A stretch of 64,000 nt of DNA from Halomarinibacterium sp041392125 (GCA_041392125.1 JAWKMR010000003.1:372001-436000), one strand, 5' to 3'; numbered from the stretch's first letter, positions 40,078-49,305 are shown. Notes: generated by a model not told the origin, from the sequence alone. Program-made: numbers and translations.

Positions 40078-41296
40078 AATAGCAAGAAAAATATTCCTTT
40101 TGCTATCCACATTAAGTGTTTTCAATTTCTTTTTCAAGAAGATAACCACCCTTGATATATTTGATTACGCAGAAGAGCTATTGTTGCTTTTTTCCTTTGC
40201 AATCTTGCTTCAAGGCATTTGGAGTCGAAGAAAATTAGCTTTAATGCATATCGCCGTATTTGTATTCTTATCATATTCAATTATCATAAGTCTTGTTTTT
40301 GGTTTAAATAAAAGTTTTATTGAAATAACCCTACAAAGTATTATTTCCATAAAGTTCTTTATTTTTTTGATGACCTTCGTCATGCTGTTCAAAAACCATA
40401 TTTGGGAAATTAGGAAATTCCTTTTTTGGATGTTGGCTTTTGCTGCATTAGGAGTTGCTTTACATTTATTATTAGGAGAGAAGTTTAACGCCATTTATGG
40501 AGTATCTAAATATGCCAGACCCAATATAAGATACACAGGTTTTTTTAGACATCCTAACCATTTAGCCTATTTAGCCGTTGTTTTTATAGCATTAACCTTA
40601 GACACTATTAAAAAGAAAAATGAGAATATTTCTTTACAAGGGTGGCTCAAGGTTATGATAGGAGTTGGGGTCATTATTTTAGCCGATACAAGAACAGCAA
40701 TATTAGCCATTGCTATATTATTTACTGTTTTTTATTGGGATTATGTGTACAAAAACATATTAGTGTTCTTTAGTTTTATTTTTTTAGGGATGCTCATTGT
40801 TTTTGGAGTCCTGTTGTTTACAGATCTCCCTGAGAGTATTATGGCAAACATTGAAATGTCCTATAGCCTCCAATCCGATTATATACGAGGGCTTATGTTT
40901 TACATGTCTTTATTATTGATTGCCCAATATTTTCCTATTGGTTCCGGGGCAGGAACCTTTGGTTCTATTTTTGCAAAAGATAGCCAGGTCTATAAAGACT
41001 TTGGAGTTAATGACCGCTTTTATTTTGTTGAAGAATGGGGAATTTATGACAGTAATTTTGCCTCTATTTTAGGGGAATATGGGATTATGGGAATCTTACT
41101 TTTTGCTTATTTGTTTAGACATGCATATTGGCATTTAAAAAACAACTTTAGCGGCTCCAAACCCTCTCCGATGCTAAAAGCTATGTTTTGGGTGTTTGTA
41201 TTTTTTTGTATTTCTAACCCCATGCTTACCAATAGTGTATATATAATTATGAGCATCCCTGCGTTTTTATTAATAGCTAATACAGAAGAAAAGTGA
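40070..41296 (+). CDS. O-antigen polymerase/ligase-like membrane protein 1
   Basis: Integral membrane protein of 408 aa with about 10 helices. The short segment YTGFFRHPNHLAYLAVVFIAL (about 155-175) and the large periplasmic loop near 280-340 (IGSGAGTFGSIFAKDSQVYKDFG; EEWGIYDSNFASILGEYGIMG) match the O-antigen ligase/Wzy_C pattern, including the GxGxGTF turn and N/H-type residues before the last helices. Wzy polymerises lipid-linked repeat units; WaaL ligates them to lipid A. Which of the three such proteins in this locus does which job cannot be told. It overlaps the flippase by 8 bp and the next glycosyltransferase by 4 bp. Confidence 0.8.
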   Translation: MNKIARKIFLLLSTLSVFNFFFKKITTLDIFDYAEELLLLFSFAILLQGIWSRRKLALMHIAVFVFLSYSIIISLVFGLNKSFIEITLQSIISIKFFIFLMTFVMLFKNHIWEIRKFLFWMLAFAALGVALHLLLGEKFNAIYGVSKYARPNIRYTGFFRHPNHLAYLAVVFIALTLDTIKKKNENISLQGWLKVMIGVGVIILADTRTAILAIAILFTVFYWDYVYKNILVFFSFIFLGMLIVFGVLLFTDLPESIMANIEMSYSLQSDYIRGLMFYMSLLLIAQYFPIGSGAGTFGSIFAKDSQVYKDFGVNDRFYFVEEWGIYDSNFASILGEYGIMGILLFAYLFRHAYWHLKNNFSGSKPSPMLKAMFWVFVFFCISNPMLTNSVYIIMSIPAFLLIANTEEK

Positions 41297-42324
41297 GAGT
41301 TTTGATTATGACAAGCATGTATCCCAGTACTCAAAAAAAGTATTCTGGGATTTTTGTCAAAAATCAATATGAGTATTTACAAAAGCTAGTGGGAAAAGGC
41401 GAAGTGATTGAAATTTTTTTTATTCGCAGAAGAATCACCTCCTTTATTGGAAGTATAGTAAAACACGCTTTTTCCTTTTTTAAGTTTATCCCTTATTTTT
41501 TTAGAAAATACGATGTGGTGCATTTGCACAGTTTTTTTCCTTTAATAGTTTCGGCTTGGCTGTATAAAGTACTCCACCCAAAAACGAAATTGGTGGTTAC
41601 TTTTCATGGCATGGAAGTGAATCTTCAAGTCAACAAAAGAAATGAAAAAATGATGCGGTTTTTAGCTAAAAAAATTGATTTTACCATTCCTGTTGGAGTA
41701 GAAGTCGGAAAAAATGTCGTAAATAAATTAAGGCTTCCTATTGGAAAAATACTGCCAGTAGGTGTAAATCCGAATGTTTTTTATCCCGAACCTAACATCC
41801 AAAAGGAATATGACTTTTTATTTGTAGGATCTTTTTTTGAAGTTAAAGGCATCGATATTCTATATCGAACCATCATAAACCTTCCTAAAGATATCCGCTT
41901 TTGTATTGTAGGTAATGGGGAAGAATACCAACAAAAATTTTCAGATTTAAAGCTGAAAGGATATACTATTGAATTGAAGGGCGACCAAACCCATGAAGAG
42001 CTTCGAAAGTTGTATAATCAATCAAGGTTTTTAATACTTCCATCAAGGTCCGAAGGCTTTGCTACTGTAATTGTAGAAGCCATGTATTGCGGCACTCCGG
42101 TAATAACGTCAGACATTCCTCAATTTTCAGAGCAGGTTATTGAAAACAAAAATGGGTTTATGTTTCCGCTTGACGAACCTCAAAAACTAGAACTACTTTT
42201 AGGCAACCTAATGAAGATTTCACCATCTCAATACCAAACCCTTACGTTGAATGCCAAAGAATCATTTAAAGAAATATCTTTGGACGCTATTTGTAAGGAG
42301 CTAATGATTATTTACAGAAAATGA
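41293..42324 (+). CDS. Glycosyltransferase family 4
   Basis: Retaining GT-B glycosyltransferase of 343 aa, start GTG overlapping the previous stop (GTGA). The N-terminal acceptor domain has the HGMEV loop (VVTFHGMEVNLQVNKR, about 99-114). The C-terminal donor domain includes FVGSFFEVKGIDILYRTI (about 178-195) and the EX7E-type motif LILPSRSEGFATVIVEAMYCGTPVI (about 251-275), which binds the nucleotide sugar. It extends the polysaccharide repeat unit in the cytoplasm; donor unknown. It is followed by the acetyltransferase with a 4-bp overlap. Confidence 0.92.
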   Translation: MRVLIMTSMYPSTQKKYSGIFVKNQYEYLQKLVGKGEVIEIFFIRRRITSFIGSIVKHAFSFFKFIPYFFRKYDVVHLHSFFPLIVSAWLYKVLHPKTKLVVTFHGMEVNLQVNKRNEKMMRFLAKKIDFTIPVGVEVGKNVVNKLRLPIGKILPVGVNPNVFYPEPNIQKEYDFLFVGSFFEVKGIDILYRTIINLPKDIRFCIVGNGEEYQQKFSDLKLKGYTIELKGDQTHEELRKLYNQSRFLILPSRSEGFATVIVEAMYCGTPVITSDIPQFSEQVIENKNGFMFPLDEPQKLELLLGNLMKISPSQYQTLTLNAKESFKEISLDAICKELMIIYRK

Positions 42325-42848
42325 AAAGGTTTTTATACTTCATTTATTTAGTTTTTTTTAGGAACACCCCAGAAGATTATCGCCCGTATAGTCTTTTCTT
42401 TCCTTGGATTCGAAGTTTTTTAGTAAAAAACTATTTGAAGAAATGTGGTAAAAAGCCCTTAGTTAAAAATAGGGCTGAAATTTCTTTGTACGCAACAGTA
42501 GGAGATTATTCCGAAATGGGCACTCGCTGCATGATTCAATCGAATGTGCATTTAGGAAGTTATGTAATTATGGGGCCTGATGTAAAGATTTATGCCAGGA
42601 ATCATAAGTTTGATTCTCTTGATAAACCCATAGCACTTCAAGGAAAAAACTATTATGAAACCTATATTGGCGACGATGTTTGGATAGGAGCAAATGTGGT
42701 TATCACTGCGGGATGTAAAGTAGGAAACCATTCTGTAATTGCCGCAGGTTCGGTTGTCACCAAAGATGTTCCAGAATATGCTGTCGTGGGAGGTGTGCCC
42801 GCAAAGGTTATTAAATATAGAAATGAGAACGCCCCAACAGAGGGATAA
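42321..42848 (+). CDS. Hexapeptide-repeat acyltransferase (O-acetyltransferase)
   Basis: Left-handed beta-helix acyltransferase of 175 aa (MaaA/WbbJ-like). Hexad-repeat segments run from about 65 (VGDYSEMGTRCMIQSNVHLGSYVIMGPDVKIY) to 165, with the active-site His region ARNHKFDSLDKPI (about 93-105) and the C-terminal hallmark GDDVWIGANVVITAGCKVGNHSVIAAGSVVTKDVPEYAVVGGVPAKVI. The family adds acetyl groups to sugars, so it probably O-acetylates a residue of the surface polysaccharide. It overlaps the preceding GT4 by 4 bp. Confidence 0.9.
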   Translation: MKRFLYFIYLVFFRNTPEDYRPYSLFFPWIRSFLVKNYLKKCGKKPLVKNRAEISLYATVGDYSEMGTRCMIQSNVHLGSYVIMGPDVKIYARNHKFDSLDKPIALQGKNYYETYIGDDVWIGANVVITAGCKVGNHSVIAAGSVVTKDVPEYAVVGGVPAKVIKYRNENAPTEG

Positions 42849-42868
42849 CTATTTGAGTGGGGTTGGCT

Positions 42869-43732
42869 ATGGACCAAAAAAAAATTAATTTGATTTATTT
42901 ATTGGGAGCTGGTAGAAGCGGGACCACGATGCTGGCCACCATTCTTAACACGCATTCAAAAATACAGACCATTGGGGAAATGCATCAATTTTTGGATTAT
43001 GTCCTGGAAGATAAAGATTGTTCTTGTGGCGAAATTCTTTCTAAATGCCCATTTTGGGGCACTATCTTGAAGGATTTAGAGGTTAGTTACTTAAAAGATA
43101 AAGCACGTGTTGATTTATCTAACAGTTTAGAAAAGCATTATCAAATTCCTCTTTACCTCTTAGGAAAGCCCCTAAATAAAACCTATCAAAAAATGGAGGA
43201 TATGATTTTTGAAGCGATTCAAAATAAAGTATCCAAACCTTGGCTTTTAGACTCTTCAAAATATATTTCAAGGTATTTACTTCAGCGTAAAAACAAGAAA
43301 ATTAATCTTAAAGGAATCTATTTAGTAAGAGATGTTCGCGGAGTCATTCATTCCTTCGGAAAGAATGTTCAAACACCTAAAAAGCCACTTTCTGCCATTC
43401 TTTATTACACCCTCATTAATTGCTGGGCACAATGGGTCACTTTTTTTGATAACAGAATCATTAAAATTCGGTATGAAGATTTTGTGAGTCATCCAGAAGA
43501 GACCATCCAAAAACTAGAAATTCACCTCTTTGGCGCTACTAGTAACATTGAGAATTTAAAAAATAGCACTTTTGAAATACCCCATATTATTGCAGGAAAT
43601 AGATTGCGTTCCCAAAAGGAATTGATTATAAAAAAAGATCTGAAATGGAAAGAAAACATTTCCAGGAAAAATCAATGGCTGTATTATTTTTTGACTTTTC
43701 CCCTAATGGCGCTCAACAAATATAAACCGTGA
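42869..43732 (+). CDS. Sulfotransferase family protein
   Basis: PAPS-dependent sulfotransferase of 287 aa from the ATG at 42869; a GTG four codons earlier is possible. The 5'-phosphosulfate loop is LLGAGRSGTTMLATILNTH (about 10-28) and the 3'-phosphate signature is VRDVRGVIHSFGKN (about 152-165), with KIRYEDFVSHPEETI after it. A cysteine-rich insert (CSCGEILSKCPFWG, about 50-63) is common in bacterial glycan sulfotransferases. Placement inside the polysaccharide locus suggests that it sulfates the surface glycan. The start of the next gene (GTG) overlaps its stop. Confidence 0.88.
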   Translation: MDQKKINLIYLLGAGRSGTTMLATILNTHSKIQTIGEMHQFLDYVLEDKDCSCGEILSKCPFWGTILKDLEVSYLKDKARVDLSNSLEKHYQIPLYLLGKPLNKTYQKMEDMIFEAIQNKVSKPWLLDSSKYISRYLLQRKNKKINLKGIYLVRDVRGVIHSFGKNVQTPKKPLSAILYYTLINCWAQWVTFFDNRIIKIRYEDFVSHPEETIQKLEIHLFGATSNIENLKNSTFEIPHIIAGNRLRSQKELIIKKDLKWKENISRKNQWLYYFLTFPLMALNKYKP

Positions 43733-44913
43733 AAAAAATAACCAACATAAAAAATGTTGCGCTTTACGTAGTTCTGTTTACATTACCCATGTTTATAAAA
43801 CTAAACAATATCTTTTTAGTTGTTTTTTTCGCTTTGTTTTTAATGGAAGGAGATTTTATCAATAAATGGAAAAATCTAAAAAAAAACTATGTTTTATTCA
43901 TTCCCCTTTTCTCCATTTTTTTATTGGCTGTTTTCGCTTCTTTGAATCCCATAGAGGCTTGGAATATAAAATATTTAGAAAAATACTGGGTTCTTCTTTT
44001 AATCCCCATAACCCTATTTTCTGTAGAAGAAACCTATCAAGCACATTGGCGAAACCTGTTTACAGCACTCCTTTGGGGTTGCGTTGCAACCTTAATTATA
44101 TGCTATGCAAACGTTTTTTATGAGATGATTTTAGGAAATGAACCGCTCCATTATTTTTGGAGATGGCGCCACTTAAATCACGAATTTACTGAAATAGCCG
44201 ACACTCACCCTGCTTATTTAGGGCTATTTATTGTAGTTTCAATTGCCTTTATTTTATTAGAATCTTCACAAAAAAAATGGATAAAAAGAGGGGTTCTTAT
44301 TTTCTTGATTTTAGGACTTATTCAATTAGCCAGTAGAACAGCATTAATAAGCTTAATAGTGGTCCTTTTTGCGTTACTAGCACCAAAATTGAAAAGCCAT
44401 AAAAAAGAAATAATTATTGGAGTTGGACTATTTTCAATCGTAGGACTCCTGTTTTTTAACTCGGCTAGTAGCTTTTTAAAGGAACGATTGATATCTATAG
44501 AAAACTTTGAAAATGACCAACGATTTAGTCGTTATAAAATATCTTTTGAAATATTTAAAGAACATCCCATTTTTGGAATTGGTTTTGCCCATAAAGACGA
44601 GGCGAGAATACATAAATATATTGAGAGTGATTTTATGATTGCCGCCTTAGAAAAGTATAATGCACATAATCAAATACTCGAATATTTAAGTGTAAACGGC
44701 CTTATAGGCGGAGTATCTTACGTACTAGTATTTGCCTATTTATTTTATCTCGCTTGGCAAAAAAAGCAGTTCTTTTTTTTATGGGTGTTAATGTTGTTTT
44801 TCATCGCAAACCTTACCGAATCAATGCTGGTTAGAATAAAAGGAATAGAATTCTTTGCCATTATTGTATCTTTGCTGCTCATTATAAAGAAAAGAGAACA
44901 AGCCCTTAAATGA
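43729..44913 (+). CDS. O-antigen ligase family membrane protein 2
   Basis: Membrane protein of 394 aa with about 10-11 helices, start GTG. It has the Wzy_C/O-antigen ligase hallmarks: FTEIADTHPAYLGLFIVVSIAF (about 150-171), QLASRTALISLIVVLFALLAPK (about 197-218), and the periplasmic loop with FKEHPIFGIGFAHKDEA (about 278-294) and KYNAHNQILEYLSVNGLIGG (about 309-328), where the H-N-Q residues correspond to the conserved catalytic His region of the family. It is the best candidate for ligase (WaaL) or polymerase by motif. It sits between the sulfotransferase and the deacetylase with 4-bp overlaps on both sides. Confidence 0.88.
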   Translation: MKKITNIKNVALYVVLFTLPMFIKLNNIFLVVFFALFLMEGDFINKWKNLKKNYVLFIPLFSIFLLAVFASLNPIEAWNIKYLEKYWVLLLIPITLFSVEETYQAHWRNLFTALLWGCVATLIICYANVFYEMILGNEPLHYFWRWRHLNHEFTEIADTHPAYLGLFIVVSIAFILLESSQKKWIKRGVLIFLILGLIQLASRTALISLIVVLFALLAPKLKSHKKEIIIGVGLFSIVGLLFFNSASSFLKERLISIENFENDQRFSRYKISFEIFKEHPIFGIGFAHKDEARIHKYIESDFMIAALEKYNAHNQILEYLSVNGLIGGVSYVLVFAYLFYLAWQKKQFFFLWVLMLFFIANLTESMLVRIKGIEFFAIIVSLLLIIKKREQALK

Positions 44914-45899
44914 ACATTTTAATTACACTGGATTATGAGTTGTTTTATGACAAAAAACCAAGTCTAGAAAAGCAAATTATTAATCCTACCAAAGAATTAC
45001 TTAAAATAGCAGACCCCCTTAATATAAAGTTGGTGCTTTTTGTAGATGTGGGCTATTTAAAGTGTCTCGAAAAATTTAAAGGCGACTATCCAGAGCTGGA
45101 AAAAGACTATCAACTTATAACGTCTCAATTAAGGGAACTTTGTGAAAAGGGACACGAAGCCCAATTACATATTCACCCCCATTGGGAAGACACATTATAT
45201 GACGGCAAAGAATGGACATTTGATTTGTCAAGGTATAAACTAGCAGATTTTTCAGAGGAAGAAGTGGAACGCATCGTTTCAGAATATACCGAAATACTTT
45301 CCCGAATTACCCAACAAAAAATTACAGCATATCGTGCCGGAGGATGGTCTGCACAACCGTTTCCACCTATTGGTAAGGCTTTAAAAAAGAACGATATTTT
45401 AATAGATAGCACGGTCTATCCAAGGGGGTTTCTTTCGTCAAAAGATCAATGGTTTGATTTTAAAAAAGTAGGCTTCGAAAAATCTCAATGGAAATTTTCA
45501 GAAGACCTTACCACTGAAAACAATAAAGGCTCTTTTACCGAAGTAGCTATAAGTTCCTTTAAAGTTTTACCATTCTTTTTTTGGAAGTTTGTTTGGGTTC
45601 GATTAATGAAAATACCCAAACATGTTTCCTTGAGTAAAGGCAGTGCGGTGGGACCTTCGAAACTTCATATTTTAAGATTATTGTTGTGGCCTTCCTATTC
45701 GGTGGTTTCCATAGATGGATTTAAGGCTAGTTATTTGGAAAAAGCCTATCAATTCTACCAGAAGAAAAAACTTCAGGATTTTGTTATCATTGGACATCCC
45801 AAGGCGTTTACTTCTTTTTCCTTACAAAAATTTAAAGAATTTATTGAAAAAGAGCAGCGTTATAAAAAAGTGGTTGGGTTTTCAGCATATAACAAATAG
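44910..45899 (+). CDS. Polysaccharide deacetylase-like protein (NodB fold)
   Basis: Carbohydrate esterase 4-like protein of 329 aa. The N-terminal ILITLDYELFYDKKP carries the catalytic-base/metal Asp motif (LDYE), and QLHIHPHW (about 85-92) is the His pair of the metal site. YRAGGWSAQPFPPIGKAL (about 144-161) is the R-x-x motif. Together they are the usual order for NodB-type enzymes that remove N-acetyl groups from sugars. No signal peptide is present, so it may act in the cytoplasm on lipid- or nucleotide-linked sugars. Substrate unknown. It overlaps the preceding ligase-like gene by 4 bp. Confidence 0.78.
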   Translation: MNILITLDYELFYDKKPSLEKQIINPTKELLKIADPLNIKLVLFVDVGYLKCLEKFKGDYPELEKDYQLITSQLRELCEKGHEAQLHIHPHWEDTLYDGKEWTFDLSRYKLADFSEEEVERIVSEYTEILSRITQQKITAYRAGGWSAQPFPPIGKALKKNDILIDSTVYPRGFLSSKDQWFDFKKVGFEKSQWKFSEDLTTENNKGSFTEVAISSFKVLPFFFWKFVWVRLMKIPKHVSLSKGSAVGPSKLHILRLLLWPSYSVVSIDGFKASYLEKAYQFYQKKKLQDFVIIGHPKAFTSFSLQKFKEFIEKEQRYKKVVGFSAYNK

Positions 45900-45918
45900 A
45901 AATACATTGTTTTAATAA

Positions 45919-46671
45919 ATGACACGCAAAACCATCGATATTTTAGGAACTAAAATAGATAATTTTTCTCAAGCTGAGGTTATTAGCAAAGTTGAAGAAG
46001 CGATTGAAAATAATACACAAGTTCATTTAGAGGGTGTAAATGCAGGAAAATTGGTAGATATGCAAACCGATTTGGAGCTAAAAGAAAGTGTTGAGTGTAG
46101 CAACCTAATAACCGCCGACGGACAATCTGTAGTGTGGGCTTCTAAGCTTTTAGGAACTCCCTTAAAAGAAAGAGTTGCAGGCATCGATTTAATGTATAAA
46201 TTGGTGGAGAAGGCTCATCAAAAAAACTATACGATCTTTCTTTTTGGCGCGAAGGAAGAGGTAGTTAAAGAAGTCGTAGCCATTTACAAAGAAAAATACT
46301 CCTCTCAACTTATTGCAGGGTATCGTAATGGATATTTTACTAATGAAGACGAAGACAACATTGCAAAACAAATAGCTGCAAGTAAACCAAACATGCTTTT
46401 TGTAGCCATAACCTCTCCCATAAAAGAAAATTTTCTTCGAAAACATAAAGAAACCCTTAAAGATCTGAATCTTATCATGGGCGTTGGAGGTAGTTTTGAT
46501 GTAGTAGCTGGAGTAACTAAAAGAGCCCCTGTCTGGATGCAAAAAATAGGAATGGAATGGTTTTATCGATTAATTCAAGAGCCTAAACGTATGTGGAAAC
46601 GGTATTTAGTAGGAAATAGCAAGTTTATTGGCTTGGTGCTCAAACAAAGATTTTTGGGAAGCAAAAAATAG
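45919..46671 (+). CDS. WecG/TagA/CpsF family glycosyltransferase
   Basis: Glycosyltransferase of 250 aa in family GT26, which transfers ManNAc or ManNAcA to lipid-linked GlcNAc (TagA, WecG) or glucuronate-type residues (CpsF). Hallmarks are ILGTKIDNFSQAEVISKVEEAI at the N-terminus, NAGKLVDMQTD, the TADGQSVVWASKLLGTPLKERVAGIDLM block (about 56-83), and the C-terminal GVGGSFDVVAGVTKRAPVWMQKIGMEWFYRLIQEPKRMWKRYL (about 190-232). It fits the local UDP-GlcNAc 2-epimerase, which makes the ManNAc donor; a ManNAc-containing repeat is therefore likely. Confidence 0.93.
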   Translation: MTRKTIDILGTKIDNFSQAEVISKVEEAIENNTQVHLEGVNAGKLVDMQTDLELKESVECSNLITADGQSVVWASKLLGTPLKERVAGIDLMYKLVEKAHQKNYTIFLFGAKEEVVKEVVAIYKEKYSSQLIAGYRNGYFTNEDEDNIAKQIAASKPNMLFVAITSPIKENFLRKHKETLKDLNLIMGVGGSFDVVAGVTKRAPVWMQKIGMEWFYRLIQEPKRMWKRYLVGNSKFIGLVLKQRFLGSKK

Positions 46672-46720
46672 GAAACCATGGGATAGTTTCATATTTTTAA
46701 AATCTTAATTTTATAATATC

Positions 46721-47944
46721 GTGCGGGTACTCTTAGCATCTTTATATCCTTTTATTTTTTTATTACTTTTTTTTACGATTCCCTTTGACATGTATTTTAG
46801 GGCATTACCCAATGTTCTATTAATACTTCTGGCAGTTCTCTTCCCAATTGTAGTTACTAAAGATGACTTCAAAAAAATAAAAAGAATAGCCGGAGGATCT
46901 TGGCTTCTCTTTTTTTTCTGCGTCACTTTAATCATTTTGCTTACCGGCAGATGGGAGATGGATTGGGTGGTATTAAAAAAAATATTGCTTACGGGAGCTT
47001 TAGTTATTTTATATCTACCCGTAAATAATTTCAAAAAAATTAATAAAGCCATCATTTTTTCTTCTTTGGCAGCTATTTTATACGCACTTATCAAGTTATT
47101 TATTCTTATAAATCAAGGTGTAGAATTTACCTTCTTGGAGTCTGCAACTCTTATTGAAGCCATGTTAATGGATAGAATCTATCTTGGCCTATTAGCAGTA
47201 TTGAGCATATTTGTTTCTTACGATGCCATTAAAAGTTCCTATCATCCAGACAATAGGTACTATTTAGCAAATATTGTTCTTAATGTTTTGTTTATCTTAT
47301 TTATAGTCTCAAGAATTGCTATTATTACTCTTTTGGTAATTTTTATACTCAGTCTTTTTCACTCTAAAAAAAGAGGTCCACAGCTTCTTTTTGCTACAGG
47401 AGGAATTTTATTGGTAGCTGCATTTGTTTTTGTTTTAAATAAAGATGTGAGAAAAAGAATGTTTTATGCTAATAATGTTGAAAAACAACAAGGTTTTGTA
47501 GCCAACACCATGGCATACGAACCTCGAGCAATTGTTTGGGGCTGTGCTTTAAAGGTTTCAAAACAAAATGAGACATTATTAAAGGGAATAGGCTTCACAA
47601 AAACTAATCAAAAATTGTTGGAATGTTATGAAACTACTATTGATGATGGCGCCAAGAAAAATTGGTTTGTTAACCAAAAATACAATGTTCACAACCAGTT
47701 TTTCGATTTGTATTTAGCAACCGGAGCCGTAACCTTATTCCTGTTTTGTGGAGCCATAATTGTTTTGTTTGTAAGAAACCGAAAAAGTTTTTACCCCTCA
47801 GCATTATTAATAACGTTAGTTTGCTTTGCTATGGTTGAAAATGTATTTCACAGACAAATAGGCGCTTATTATATAGGATTTATTTTGTTGTCACTCTTAT
47901 TAAAAAATCACCAGGAACCTGAAAACCCAACAATTCAAACATAA
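46721..47944 (+). CDS. O-antigen ligase/polymerase-like membrane protein 3
   Basis: Third membrane protein of this type, 407 aa, start GTG, about 10 hydrophobic helices. The WzyC-like parts are the helix pair near 140-190 (IEAMLMDRIYLGLLAVLSIFVSYDAI), ILFIVSRIAIITLLVIFILSLF, and the loop with LLKGIGFTKTNQKLLE and NQKYNVHNQFFDLYLATGAVTLFLFCG (about 321-347), which again carries the HNQ signature. It begins a sub-cluster with no genes closely linked upstream (49 bp gap) and precedes ugd. Its relation to the two other proteins is discussed under findings. Confidence 0.8.
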   Translation: MRVLLASLYPFIFLLLFFTIPFDMYFRALPNVLLILLAVLFPIVVTKDDFKKIKRIAGGSWLLFFFCVTLIILLTGRWEMDWVVLKKILLTGALVILYLPVNNFKKINKAIIFSSLAAILYALIKLFILINQGVEFTFLESATLIEAMLMDRIYLGLLAVLSIFVSYDAIKSSYHPDNRYYLANIVLNVLFILFIVSRIAIITLLVIFILSLFHSKKRGPQLLFATGGILLVAAFVFVLNKDVRKRMFYANNVEKQQGFVANTMAYEPRAIVWGCALKVSKQNETLLKGIGFTKTNQKLLECYETTIDDGAKKNWFVNQKYNVHNQFFDLYLATGAVTLFLFCGAIIVLFVRNRKSFYPSALLITLVCFAMVENVFHRQIGAYYIGFILLSLLLKNHQEPENPTIQT

Positions 47945-47960
47945 ATCGATTTTCAAATTG

Positions 47961-47968
47961 TATTTTTG
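47961..47968 (+). promoter_or_regulatory. -7 promoter box for ugd
   Basis: TATTTTTG, an exact TAnnTTTG match 26 bp before the ugd ATG at 47995. It suggests separate transcription of the ugd-UXS-sugar transferase group. Confidence 0.55.
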
Positions 47969-47994
47969 CCCATTCATAAAAAAATAAAAAGTTA

Positions 47995-49305
47995 ATGAAA
48001 ATAGCAGTAGTAGGAACAGGGTATGTAGGATTGGTTACAGGGACCTGTCTTGCCGAAACCGGAAATGAAGTGATTTGCGTGGATATTGATGCCTCAAAAG
48101 TAGCCAAAATGCAAAAAGGAGAAGTTCCCATTTACGAGCCTCACTTAGACGTTCTTTTTGAGCGCAATATTAAAGCGAATAGATTAAAGTTTACTACTTC
48201 TCTAGATGAAGGTCTTGCCTATGGAGATATTATCTTTTTAGCGCTTCCTACCCCAGAAGATGAAGATGGGTCTGCAGACCTTTCATATGTGTTAGGTGTC
48301 GCTGAAGAAATTGGAAAAAAAATACAATCTTATAAAGTCATTGTAGATAAAAGTACCGTCCCGGTGGGAACCGCCGAAAAAGTAACTCATGTTATTCAAA
48401 AAAATGCTTCCTGCGACTTTGATGTGGTTTCAAACCCTGAATTTTTAAGAGAAGGTTTTGCTGTGGACGATTTCTTAAAACCCGAGCGTATCGTTATTGG
48501 CTCCAGTAGCGAAAAAGCCACTGCGCTTATGCAAAAACTATATGCTCCTTTTGTACGGTCCGGGAACCCTGTGATTGTGATGGATGAAAAATCGGCAGAA
48601 CTCACTAAATATGCAGCCAATTCTTTTCTAGCGACTAAGATTACGTTTATGAACGAAATAGCGAATTACTGTGAAAAAGTAGGTGCCGATGTGGATAAAG
48701 TTCGCGTAGGAATGGGAACCGACTCACGAATTGGAAAACGCTTTCTTTTTCCAGGGATAGGCTATGGAGGATCTTGTTTCCCGAAAGATGTAAAAGCACT
48801 TCAAAAAGCAGGAAAGGATGTAGATTATGATTTTAAAATTTTAGATGCTGTTATTTCCATAAATAGAAAGCAAAAAACCATACAAATTCCTAAAATTGAA
48901 AACTATTTCAATACCAGTGTTAAAGGGAAAACATTTGCTATTTGGGGATTGGCATTTAAACCGGAAACAGATGATATTCGCGAAGCCCCATCAATAGACA
49001 TTATGAATTCTTTATTAAGCAAAGGGGCAAATCTAAAGGTATTTGATCCTGAAGCCATGCCCAATATCAAAAAACAGTTTGGAGGCACTCTTACCTATGC
49101 CTCAACAATGTATAGTGCATTGGAAGGAGCAGACGCTCTAATTATTTGTACTGAGTGGAGTATTTTTAGATCTCCAAATTTTTCAAAACTAAAAGAACTA
49201 TTAAAAGAGCCAATTATTTTTGACGGACGGAACTTATATTCCTTGGAGGAAATGGAGGCCGAAGGCTTTACCTATGTTTCTATTGGAAGAAAAGAAATTA
49301 ATTGA
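47995..49305 (+). CDS. ugd: UDP-glucose 6-dehydrogenase
   Basis: NAD-dependent oxidation of UDP-glucose to UDP-glucuronate, 436 aa. The NAD site is KIAVVGTGYVGLVTGTCLAE (about 2-21). The catalytic cysteine is C261 in GYGGSCFPKDVKAL, the lysine region is SNPEFLREGFAVDDF (about 147-161), and the C-terminal domain has IWGLAFKPETDDIREAPSI. Motif set and length match Ugd rather than UDP-ManNAc dehydrogenase, though the two are hard to separate without alignment. Its product is the substrate of the next enzyme, with which it shares a TGATG junction. Confidence 0.93.
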   Translation: MKIAVVGTGYVGLVTGTCLAETGNEVICVDIDASKVAKMQKGEVPIYEPHLDVLFERNIKANRLKFTTSLDEGLAYGDIIFLALPTPEDEDGSADLSYVLGVAEEIGKKIQSYKVIVDKSTVPVGTAEKVTHVIQKNASCDFDVVSNPEFLREGFAVDDFLKPERIVIGSSSEKATALMQKLYAPFVRSGNPVIVMDEKSAELTKYAANSFLATKITFMNEIANYCEKVGADVDKVRVGMGTDSRIGKRFLFPGIGYGGSCFPKDVKALQKAGKDVDYDFKILDAVISINRKQKTIQIPKIENYFNTSVKGKTFAIWGLAFKPETDDIREAPSIDIMNSLLSKGANLKVFDPEAMPNIKKQFGGTLTYASTMYSALEGADALIICTEWSIFRSPNFSKLKELLKEPIIFDGRNLYSLEEMEAEGFTYVSIGRKEIN

